Source: Allocoleopsis franciscana PCC 7113
GTDB taxonomy: Bacteria > Cyanobacteriota > Cyanobacteriia > Cyanobacteriales > Coleofasciculaceae
Reading direction: 5' to 3'
DNA length: 64,000 bases
Assembly (NCBI RefSeq): GCF_000317515.1
Contig: NC_019738.1
Coordinates: 5,296,001-5,360,000, forward strand
A model generated the notes under the pieces. That model made no database searches. It had not been told where the DNA came from and worked only from the letters and a program-made list of their open reading frames with translations. Position numbers and translations under genes: made by a program. This document shows, piece by piece, positions 56,211 through 64,000 of the stretch. The stretch's first letter is position 1. The number at the start of each line of letters is the position of its first letter.

Positions 56211-58997
56211 CTAAAGCCAATTTCCCACTAGAACATAAGGTGCCCAATAGTAGGGAGCTTTATATTGCTTAAAGAGTTCTAACTGAGCCTGATGCAGTGC
56301 CTCAGCCTTTGTCACTTCAGGCTTAGTTAACTCCTTGTAGAATTGCCCCATCAATTCAGCCGTAGAGCGATCGCTCACTTGCCACAGGGTTGAGAGTACA
56401 CTCCGCGCGCCCGCTCTCACCGCTATCCCAGCTAACCCCAATGTTGCTCGGTTATCTCCTTGCGCTGTCTCACAAGCACTCAGGACGAGTAACTCAACAC
56501 TCCTAGATGGACTTTGGTTGTTAATCCGAAGCAAGTTATTCAAGTCGCTGCTTTTGAGGAGCTGATCGTAAGCCAAAATATAGGTTTCTTCAGGGTCAGA
56601 ACTGAACTTACCATGAGTTGCAATATGAACGGCAGAAAACGCTCCTGAGTTAATCTTTTGTTGCAGATTTGCTTCCGTAAATTTGGGATTCAGCAGTGAT
56701 TCTGAAGGTACTATATTTCCCACTTCTTGCAATTCCTCTGGCACGCTGGGGAGTGCGCTAAACGTTCGCTGCTCAACTTGTCGCTGTTCACTCACTCCCG
56801 CTATCAAAACCTCTAACCGTTCTCGTTGCAGGGGTCGGAGGTCGAAAAGCTGTAAGCCTGGAACCAAAGCAAGCGCATACGGTTTCTGCATCAGATACTC
56901 CTTCCGCTTGCCATCATAAAGCACTGACATGGGAATATTTCGCAGAACCCCATCGAGCACAAACACTAATGTTTTAACTTCTTTAGTGTTTTCTAGGTCT
57001 GGCTCTAGAGGTTTGATTAGCCATTCGTAAACTTGTGTGGCATTTTTGATGACTTCTTCTGGACGGTTACGTCTTAATAGGTATGATCGCAAATCAATTG
57101 CTGTTTTTTCGACCTCACTCCGTTTGACAGAATTGACATGGTGTTTTAGAGGTTGTCCTGGAAGTTTAGCAATCACTTCTAAGCGGTTTTCCAGAATAAT
57201 TGGATAAATAAATGCTGCTTTCTGGTCTACCTTGTCACCCTCTTGGTTAAGCTGTACTCTCTCAGAAAGGTTACAGCTCAAAAAATTTTCCAATTCAGCT
57301 AACTGAAGGGAATCAATAACCTCAATCGCCTCTTGCAGATCGGATTGGCTCGGTTCCGAACTTTCCTCAGTTCTTAATAGCAAATCAACGAGTTTACGGT
57401 GAATCGGTTCTACATTGTCCCGAAAAGAAAACTGTACCTCTGAGTCAATGGTGAGTAAATCGCTCTTGACGGATTTGAGAGTTTTAACGGCTTCTTTATA
57501 GGCAAGAATCGCTCTTTTTCGATTTCCCTGTTTTTCCCATAAACGTCCCAGTTGCCATTCCCAACGGTAGCGAATATCGGGAGCTTGACTCTCCTCAGCT
57601 AGGAGGAGCGCTTTCTGGGTAAGTTCTTGGGCTGCTGACCACTGTTCAGTCAGTTCATACAGCCCACCTAGCTGTCCCAAAGCATAGGACTCAGCCCTTC
57701 GGTCTTTCAGAGTGCGAGCCTGTTGGACAGTATCGGCTAGAATTTGGGCAATTTCTGGCGAGGAAACTGGAACAAGGGTTTGCTGGGGAAGCTGTTCCCT
57801 TCGCTTTTCTTGGCGAGCGCGGCTCATGCATGAAAACGCGCTCGTGTCAAGATTGGGCTGGAGACAAGTCAGACTGCGAGCAAAGTTAAGTCGGGCATAA
57901 ATCGTTGTTTGACTCACCGGTAAACTAACCATCAACCCCTGGATTGTGGATTGTAGTTTGGCGGCTTCTGACCATTGTCCAGTTTCTACCAAAAGACTGA
58001 GCAAATTTAACTGAGCATGAAGTTTGAGGGGAGGTGAATCAGCGGCCTGTTGATAAAATGCGATCGCAGCTTGAGTATGCTTCTTTTCATCTTCTTCCTG
58101 ACCAATCGCGCTCGCTCTATTACCCAAGGCGCGTTCGGTATTTCCCAACTCCAGCAAAGCCGAACCCAGCGCTTTGGAGAGTTGAAAATCTTTAGCCACT
58201 GTCCGACTTTTGAGCAAAACCGCTTGAGACTGTCTTAGTTTGCCAACTTGTCTGAGAGCTTTACCCAGATTCTGCAATCCAGTTGCCTTGAGTTCAGAGT
58301 TTGATTGTTGATTTAGAATTAGCTCAATTTTTTGTAGTTCCGCCTCAGCTTGACTGGTTAAGCCTAAGGATTGTAGAGCTTGGGCGTGGTTAATCAAACT
58401 ACCAATAACACCTGTTTTATTCCCTGCTTTTTCGTAGGTAGCGGCTGCTTTGTTCCAGGTTAAAAGAGCTTCTGACCACTGTCCTTGTGCCCATTGCAGG
58501 CGACCTTGAGTATTTAATACTTTGGCGAAAACATCTAAGTATGCCTGGGTGTTAGCTGTTTGTACCTGGTTATTTAGAAGGTTCAGGCTGTTTGCAATCG
58601 CTCCTTCTGCTTCCTGCCACTGTCCCAAGTGTTGATAAGCCAATGAAAGATAGCGTAAGAGCAGCGCTTGGTTCAGGCTATCTCCTTGAGTTACAAAAGC
58701 AGAAACTGCCTGCTGCCAAACCTCTATCGCCTGCGAAAACTGTCCAGTCTCATAGAGTTCTATACCCTGTTGCAATAACAAGTTGGCATTGGAACTCTGA
58801 GAAATGCCTTGAGCAGTGCCTTCAATCGGTTGAGCTGACAGAGCCGGAACAGATAAGGTTGTTATAAGTGCCAACAGTGCTATAAGGCTTAGTCTGACTA
58901 TCTGTTGGTACGCCCTGCGTGGCGCGGACTTTCTCAAAAGTCGAATGGGATGGCAAAATAGAGGCGATTTGCTGCTCATGGGCTGGTTCTCTAACAC
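56211..58997 (-). CDS. Secreted TPR-CHAT protein
   Basis: A 928-residue protein: signal peptide (IVRLSLIALLALITTLSVPA), ~9 TPR-type helices (NANLLLQQGIELYETGQFSQ; AYLDVFAKVLNTQGRLQWAQ; RYRWEWQLGRLWEKQGNRK), then a CHAT domain with H795 (HIATHGKF) and C842 (LSACETAQGD), plus GLAGIAVRAGARSVLSTLW. CHAT domains are caspase-like proteases in several cases; here the dyad is intact. A start at 58979 (MSSKSPLFCHP) is also possible. Next to it on the same strand lies the TPS exoprotein, a pairing common in cyanobacteria. Confidence 0.9.
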   Translation of the reverse strand: MLENQPMSSKSPLFCHPIRLLRKSAPRRAYQQIVRLSLIALLALITTLSVPALSAQPIEGTAQGISQSSNANLLLQQGIELYETGQFSQAIEVWQQAVSAFVTQGDSLNQALLLRYLSLAYQHLGQWQEAEGAIANSLNLLNNQVQTANTQAYLDVFAKVLNTQGRLQWAQGQWSEALLTWNKAAATYEKAGNKTGVIGSLINHAQALQSLGLTSQAEAELQKIELILNQQSNSELKATGLQNLGKALRQVGKLRQSQAVLLKSRTVAKDFQLSKALGSALLELGNTERALGNRASAIGQEEDEKKHTQAAIAFYQQAADSPPLKLHAQLNLLSLLVETGQWSEAAKLQSTIQGLMVSLPVSQTTIYARLNFARSLTCLQPNLDTSAFSCMSRARQEKRREQLPQQTLVPVSSPEIAQILADTVQQARTLKDRRAESYALGQLGGLYELTEQWSAAQELTQKALLLAEESQAPDIRYRWEWQLGRLWEKQGNRKRAILAYKEAVKTLKSVKSDLLTIDSEVQFSFRDNVEPIHRKLVDLLLRTEESSEPSQSDLQEAIEVIDSLQLAELENFLSCNLSERVQLNQEGDKVDQKAAFIYPIILENRLEVIAKLPGQPLKHHVNSVKRSEVEKTAIDLRSYLLRRNRPEEVIKNATQVYEWLIKPLEPDLENTKEVKTLVFVLDGVLRNIPMSVLYDGKRKEYLMQKPYALALVPGLQLFDLRPLQRERLEVLIAGVSEQRQVEQRTFSALPSVPEELQEVGNIVPSESLLNPKFTEANLQQKINSGAFSAVHIATHGKFSSDPEETYILAYDQLLKSSDLNNLLRINNQSPSRSVELLVLSACETAQGDNRATLGLAGIAVRAGARSVLSTLWQVSDRSTAELMGQFYKELTKPEVTKAEALHQAQLELFKQYKAPYYWAPYVLVGNWL

Positions 58998-59020
58998 TGA
59001 AAAACGAAGAATCAGGATAG

Positions 59021-62000
59021 CTAGCGTAGGCGACAGCGACGTTGGGTGCCAGTGATAGGCACCTCAGCCACGAGGACAACTTCCCCTTTTTGGTTAATCC
59101 GCCACCCTTGAGCCTCGACAATTTGGTCAGGTGGGGTTGCGAGTGCGGCAGAGACAGGAACAGCACGAGCCTCAAGTTCAGTTCCCTGTGTGGCAGAGGG
59201 TACATCTTCCCAAATGTCACTGCTGCTTATCGGTTCGTAAGGATTAGGTGCTAAACCCCCTCTGCCAGTATCGAAAAACTCAACAGCTCCCTGCTGTTCA
59301 GCGGCTTGGCAGCCTTGTGCAACCTCTACGTTGACTGGCTCAATGGGTAAGTTCACTAATCCCTGGCTGGGGTCAACATCGGGCGTGATAATCTGCACAG
59401 TGCCGTTTACCCCAAACTCAGAACTGGCGGTAATATCACTCAACGGAGTCAGGAGGGGGCGGAATTGAAGGCCATAAATACCTTGAGTTGTAATATTGAT
59501 ATTGCCGCCTCGACCTGTGAAGGCATTGGCGGTAATGTCGCTATTCTCTTTAGGGACAGCAAGGATAAACTGAGCATCAATCGCGATATTGCCACCATCT
59601 CCCCCAGCTTGAGCCGTGCCTGCGGTTGTGGATATACGGCTACCATGACGCATCAGTAATAAATCCTGCACCTGTAGGGTAATACCGCCACCTGCGTTAC
59701 TCGCTGTTTCAGCAGAGATTGAAGCATTATTGTTCAGGGTTATAGCACCAGCCTGAATCTGGATGTTACCGCCTTCCCCCGCGCCCTGGCTATCCACTGC
59801 GACACTTGCGCCCTCTCGAATCACCATCGTCTTGGGGTTACTAATGAGAATGCTGCCGCCGTTGCCGATAGAACCGCGCTCTGTGTTGGCAAACAGACCA
59901 CTGTCAGATCCGGCTAGGGTAACATCCTCATGTACTCTTAGGGTGATGTTTCCAGCCTGATTGCTGCCGGCTGTAGTGGTGCGGAGTTGTCCGCCATTGA
60001 TAGCCTCAAAACGATTTGCCGTCACAGCGATACTACCACCAGTGCCACCGGAGGTAGAAGCAGAAACCTGTGCTGTATCCTGGACAGTCAACAGTGGGGT
60101 ATTAACTATCACATTTCCAGCAGCCCCAGTACCTTCAGTCCTAGCAAATAAACCACTGGCAGAGCCATCCGTATCAACTTGATCAAATTGGGCGAGGCGT
60201 GCAGTAAAAGTGGAATCATTGCCAGCTAGGATGACGCGATCGCTGGTATTAACTGTAATGTTACCTGCATCTCCGCTACTGAAGGCCGTGGTGAGGAGTT
60301 GTCCACCATTGGTAACCTCAAGCGTATTGGCATCGACATTGATATTACCGCCCTTAAAGGAACTCCGGCTTACGGCACTCAATACTGCGCCATCCGATAC
60401 TCGCAAGGTACTGGTAGTAACTCGGATATCACCACCCTGACCCCCAGCACCTTCTTCCGTGTTAGTCAATAACCCACTAGAGAAGCCTGTGGTTGAACCC
60501 ACGCCAGAGAGGTTAACAGTATCTGAAATGTTGATTGCAATATTTCCTGAGTTTCCTGCTCCAAAGGTGGCGGCAAAGAGTTGAGCGCCGTTGGTTAACC
60601 AGAGGGATTTAGCTGCAAGCTGGATGTCGCCACCATTGCCCTGTGCTTCCCATGCCACGCCACTGATAATAGCGCTGGTATCACCGATGAGCGAGATAGA
60701 ATCATTCGCCTGTACAAAAATGCTGCCAGCATTTCCTGTGCCGAAGGTGCTGTTAGAGATACGGCTCCCATCTACTAGAGATAGGTAACCTGTCTGGATA
60801 TCAATGTTTCCGGCCTGACCGTTAGCTCCAAAGTCTACATTAGAGTAGATTTTGCTACTGGTAAGGGAAATAAAATCATTGGCTCGAACGGTTATAGTTC
60901 CGGCATTTCCCTGCCCAGCCGTATCAGCAAACAAGACAGAGTTATCAGTCAAGGAAAGTGAACCAACGCTGAGGTTAATGTCACCCCCTGAGCCGATACC
61001 TCCTTCTTCTACGCTGGAATCTAAAGCAGAACCTTCACTTAAGGAGAGTGAGTTAGTTTGTATATTGATTTTGCCCCCTTTCCCGATAGAGCCTTCTCTT
61101 ACAGCGCTGTAGATTCGACCATTTACTAGCAAAATAGATTCGTTAGCCTGCACGGTGATATTGCCAGAATCTCCTTGACCAAAGGTACTCGTACTCAGGT
61201 CAGCACCATCAGTTAAGGAAAGCAACGGAGTCTGGATATTGATGTCGCCACCGTTACCTTCAGCATCAGAACCCACATTGCTCCTGATACTAGTGTTTCC
61301 TGTCAATGAGACAGAGTCCTTGGCCTCAATTAATATTTTTCCAGCGTTTCCCTGCCCGAAAGTAATAGCGCCTATTTGAGCGTTATCGGTTAAAGAAACA
61401 AATGTAGCTTTGATATTTACGTTGCCGCTATTCCCAGTAGAATCCGGAAGTACAGAGTTGGCCACGATACTTCCCTGTCCTATGTTTACCTCTCCTATGG
61501 CATCAAGTGTGATATCTCCTGCCTGAGTGCCATTAAACCCAAAATCGGCATCGAATCCAGCCCTAACACTACTGCGGTCAATGGTTAGATTATCGGCATA
61601 AATGGTAATGCTACCACCATCACCGAGGCTCCTAATTACGCTGCCATTAACTGAGACATCTGTCCGTGCTATAGCTTCAGGAACGTTTAAACGTAGACTG
61701 CTGTTATTAACCTCCAATCCAATGGTTCCCGAATCACTTACCCCCGCCAACTCGACTCGACCCTCCGGAGCCTCCAACAGCGTGCGATTGAGCTGCAAAT
61801 TACCACCGACAAGAGCTAAGGTTTTACCCTCAAGCACTTGGAGTCTAGACCCCTGCGTTTCGATACTTCTGGCATTACCTCCATATTGCAATCCCAGAGG
61901 AACATTAATGGTAAGCAGGGGAGGAGATTGGGGCGCAGTAGCACTAAACGCCAAGCCATTTTCAAACACCAAACTGTTGGCTGTTGTCGCGACAAATGAA

Positions 62001-62482
62001 CTCTCCACATCCAACTGGGCATTGGGTCCAAAGATAATCCCATTGGGATTAATCAAAAATAAGTTAGCTGTCGAATCACCAAAAGTACCGACTAGACCCA
62101 AAATTCTGGATGGATTACCACCCGTCACCCGTGCCAGAATGTTCTGAATACCCGCTGGACTATAGAAGTAGGCTCCTCGATCAGCCTCAACATTAAATGC
62201 TAAAAAGCTGTGGAATAGATTTGTACCTCTAGTTGCTCCACCATCGATTTCGTCAATCGGCAATCCCAGGTCATCAAGGGGTGTAACAACAGAAGGTTCA
62301 GCCCCTAAAGTAGCATCGGGAATAATTTGAGCCAGGGTAGGATTTCCCAAAGAAGCGATCGCTCCACCGAGCAAAAAATTTATTAAGAGAAAAATAGCTC
62401 TATTTAGAATAAATATAGATAAATAATCGGTAAGATTTGCCGAGCCGTTTTCCTCATTTTTTGCTCGGCTATTAATTGACAC
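59021..62482 (-). CDS. Two-partner-secretion exoprotein (filamentous hemagglutinin N-terminal domain)
   Basis: A 1153-residue exported protein. From the GTG at 62482 (AAGGAG at 62489-62494) comes a hydrophobic signal (LNRAIFLLINFLLGGAIASL), then the TPS domain (GGATRGTNLFHSFLAFNV, LFLINPNGIIFGPNAQL, the NPNG motif) and many ~40-residue beta-helix turns (e.g. LSLTDGADLSTSTFGQGDSG; VQANDSISLIGDT). A TTG at 62524 is the open end but less likely. TpsB (the outer-membrane pore) is not in the window. It likely acts at the cell surface as an adhesin or effector. Confidence 0.9.
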   Translation of the reverse strand: MSINSRAKNEENGSANLTDYLSIFILNRAIFLLINFLLGGAIASLGNPTLAQIIPDATLGAEPSVVTPLDDLGLPIDEIDGGATRGTNLFHSFLAFNVEADRGAYFYSPAGIQNILARVTGGNPSRILGLVGTFGDSTANLFLINPNGIIFGPNAQLDVESSFVATTANSLVFENGLAFSATAPQSPPLLTINVPLGLQYGGNARSIETQGSRLQVLEGKTLALVGGNLQLNRTLLEAPEGRVELAGVSDSGTIGLEVNNSSLRLNVPEAIARTDVSVNGSVIRSLGDGGSITIYADNLTIDRSSVRAGFDADFGFNGTQAGDITLDAIGEVNIGQGSIVANSVLPDSTGNSGNVNIKATFVSLTDNAQIGAITFGQGNAGKILIEAKDSVSLTGNTSIRSNVGSDAEGNGGDINIQTPLLSLTDGADLSTSTFGQGDSGNITVQANESILLVNGRIYSAVREGSIGKGGKINIQTNSLSLSEGSALDSSVEEGGIGSGGDINLSVGSLSLTDNSVLFADTAGQGNAGTITVRANDFISLTSSKIYSNVDFGANGQAGNIDIQTGYLSLVDGSRISNSTFGTGNAGSIFVQANDSISLIGDTSAIISGVAWEAQGNGGDIQLAAKSLWLTNGAQLFAATFGAGNSGNIAINISDTVNLSGVGSTTGFSSGLLTNTEEGAGGQGGDIRVTTSTLRVSDGAVLSAVSRSSFKGGNINVDANTLEVTNGGQLLTTAFSSGDAGNITVNTSDRVILAGNDSTFTARLAQFDQVDTDGSASGLFARTEGTGAAGNVIVNTPLLTVQDTAQVSASTSGGTGGSIAVTANRFEAINGGQLRTTTAGSNQAGNITLRVHEDVTLAGSDSGLFANTERGSIGNGGSILISNPKTMVIREGASVAVDSQGAGEGGNIQIQAGAITLNNNASISAETASNAGGGITLQVQDLLLMRHGSRISTTAGTAQAGGDGGNIAIDAQFILAVPKENSDITANAFTGRGGNINITTQGIYGLQFRPLLTPLSDITASSEFGVNGTVQIITPDVDPSQGLVNLPIEPVNVEVAQGCQAAEQQGAVEFFDTGRGGLAPNPYEPISSSDIWEDVPSATQGTELEARAVPVSAALATPPDQIVEAQGWRINQKGEVVLVAEVPITGTQRRCRLR

Positions 62483-62689
62483 TTGGTTTCTCCTTTTTTG
62501 CTTATATATCCTTTTAACTAACAAATTTTAATTAAGATTTTATAGAAAAATGCATACTTAATAAAAATCAATGATTAATTTCCATCAAGAACAATAAATT
62601 CGGAATATCTAAAAATTTTATTTAATTTTAATTTAGCCGTAACCGAAAAGCCGTGTAAAATCCCGATGACCTAAAGCGGAGCTCACCCA

Positions 62690-63997
62690 TTGCAAATTGC
62701 AATTTTTATTCTCACTCTCATCCTCGTAATCTGGCAGCCACGAGGACTCAGTATGGGATTTACGGCTTTAGGTGGAGCGATGCTTGCCCTCATTACTGGT
62801 ATCGTGACCTGGCAGGACGTGGTGATAGTTTGGGGAATGGTATGGAATGCTACATTGACTGCGATCGCTCTCATCATCATTTCCCGCATTCTCGATGAGG
62901 CAGGTTTTTTTCGAGGGTTGGCACTGTGGCTAGCTCACGCCGTATTGGGCCGTGGGCGTCTCTTGTTTCTGGTATCCATCGTGTTGGGAGCCTTACTAAC
63001 GGCTAGCTTGACCAACTACGGGACAGCCTTAATTTGGACACCTACTCTGATGGAAATGCTGCTAATACTGGGTTTTAACTCCCAAGCCACGTTTGCTTTT
63101 GTCTTTGCTACGGGTTTTATCGCTGATGCGGCGAGCTTGCCCTTACCCGTGAGCAATCTGGTCAATCTGATTTCCACCGACTATTTTAATATTTCCTTTT
63201 TTCGCTACCTCTTAGTGATGATACCGGTGCATTTTGTTGCAATCGCTACCGGCACGGGCGTCATTTGGTTCTACTTTGATCGTTATATCCCTTTTACCTA
63301 CAACCTTGACCCTATGCCCCCACCGGATAGCCTTATTCGTGACCCTCTCGTTTGCCAGTGGAGCTTTGCTGTCCTTGGTTCACTCCTTGTAGGCTACGTC
63401 TTGGCTCAACCCTTGGGTGTCCCCATTTCTTCTCTTGCCGTGAGCGGTGCTTTGGTGATGCTAGCCATCTCCGGACGTTGGTTTCACCAGGATAATACCG
63501 CCATCTTTTCTATCAGGAAGATTGGGCGTGAAATTCCCTGGTCAATCATTGGGTTCAGTCTGGGGATGTCAATTCTTGCTTTCAGTTGGCGTCATACAGA
63601 GTTAACCACTCTGCTGAGCCAGTCGTTGCAGCAGCTATCGGGTTGGGGACTTACTCAAGTCGCGGTGGGTACGGGTTTCTTGGCGACTCTGCTATCTGGT
63701 GTGAGCAATAATCTCCCAGCCGTACTGATTAATTCTCTAGCGATTCAAGATGTCTTGGGGATCGAGCCATCCGTTCGAGAAGTGATGGTGTATGCCAATG
63801 TGATCGGTTGTGATCTGGGAGCCAAAATTACGCCGATTGGCAGCCTATCCACCCTCCTCTGGCTGAATATTCTAGCCCGTAAAGGACGACCAATCGCTTG
63901 GGATCAATATATTCCCCTCGCTTTCATTCTCACCATCCCTGTTTTGTTCATCAGTTTACTGAGTTTAGCGATTTGGCTACCCTGGCTTATTGCATAA
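62690..63997 (+). CDS. ArsB/NhaD-type permease
   Basis: A 435-residue membrane protein with 11-12 helices of the ion transporter superfamily (ArsB/NhaD): FRGLALWLAHAVLGRGR, LGALLTASLTNYGTALIWTP, FATGFIADAASLPLPVSNL, SNNLPAVLINSLAIQD and GAKITPIGSLSTLLWLNIL, the last two typical of ArsB. It probably exports arsenite or exchanges a cation; no arsenic gene is adjacent. The start is a TTG with GGAG at 62678-62681 (eight bases spacing). The gene is complete and ends just before the window edge. Confidence 0.85.
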   Translation: MQIAIFILTLILVIWQPRGLSMGFTALGGAMLALITGIVTWQDVVIVWGMVWNATLTAIALIIISRILDEAGFFRGLALWLAHAVLGRGRLLFLVSIVLGALLTASLTNYGTALIWTPTLMEMLLILGFNSQATFAFVFATGFIADAASLPLPVSNLVNLISTDYFNISFFRYLLVMIPVHFVAIATGTGVIWFYFDRYIPFTYNLDPMPPPDSLIRDPLVCQWSFAVLGSLLVGYVLAQPLGVPISSLAVSGALVMLAISGRWFHQDNTAIFSIRKIGREIPWSIIGFSLGMSILAFSWRHTELTTLLSQSLQQLSGWGLTQVAVGTGFLATLLSGVSNNLPAVLINSLAIQDVLGIEPSVREVMVYANVIGCDLGAKITPIGSLSTLLWLNILARKGRPIAWDQYIPLAFILTIPVLFISLLSLAIWLPWLIA

Positions 63998-64000
63998 GTG

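Overview
The window reads as a chromosomal segment of a cyanobacterium, probably a filamentous one with a large, repeat-rich genome. The support is frequent GCGATCGC (HIP1) octamers, a complete ado-aar-accA-SDR-folE block, a DUF3493 (LPA3-like) gene, DUF1822/DUF928/CHASE2/CHAT genes, ELWK and RTX repeat proteins, and a tRNA gene without encoded CCA. No plasmid or phage backbone, CRISPR array or rRNA is visible.

Layout. 1-3.4 kb: the end of secF, small membrane proteins, a coiled-coil protein, a YihY/BrkB protein and a DUF4112 protein. 3.4-11.4 kb: an AT-rich orphan gene, a 44-residue ORF, glycogen phosphorylase, a conserved helical protein, a fatty acid desaturase, two decayed genes (a CFA-synthase tail and an unidentified minus-strand gene) and several MITE-like inverted repeats. 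11.4-18 kb: a lone sugar-type ABC permease, then the alkane block (aldehyde-deformylating oxygenase, acyl-ACP reductase, accA, an SDR, folE). A radical-SAM remnant sits between ado and aar, and perfect hairpins lie in several of the gaps. 18.4-25.6 kb: a REC-PAS-histidine kinase with a repeat-like in-frame insertion, and a 1431-residue adhesin-like DUF4347/ELWK/cadherin-like/RTX protein with a highly homogenised 141-144 bp tandem array; then tRNA-Thr(CGT). 25.8-37.4 kb: DUF3493, an FHA protein, recA, xseA and, 5 kb away, xseB, with a nuclease-like gene, pilin-like and kinase-pilin genes and a decayed kinase between them; then nurA with a decayed copy of its own 3' end. 37.5-47.3 kb: a solitary tnpB element, a HAD hydrolase, a secreted protein, a cupin beside an adenosylhomocysteinase-like pseudogene, a CPA2 antiporter with a universal-stress tail, and a membrane protein with eight ~90-residue helical repeats. 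47.5-64 kb: an RTX protein, then a sigma-like regulator with a duplicated core, DUF1822, a CHAT-CHASE2 receptor, DUF928, a PPC-calpain protein and a putative lipoprotein, facing a secreted TPR-CHAT protein and a two-partner-secretion exoprotein; last, an ArsB/NhaD-type permease.

The strongest candidate for an undescribed system is the 48.6-62.5 kb block. It joins a sigma-like regulator, a membrane receptor whose only recognisable cytoplasmic domain is caspase-like (CHAT), a calpain-like protease, a secreted TPR-CHAT protein and a large exoprotein. A plausible but untested reading is a receptor-triggered protease circuit at the cell envelope. A second theme is gene decay: at least six remnants can be read by eye, most lying beside intact genes.
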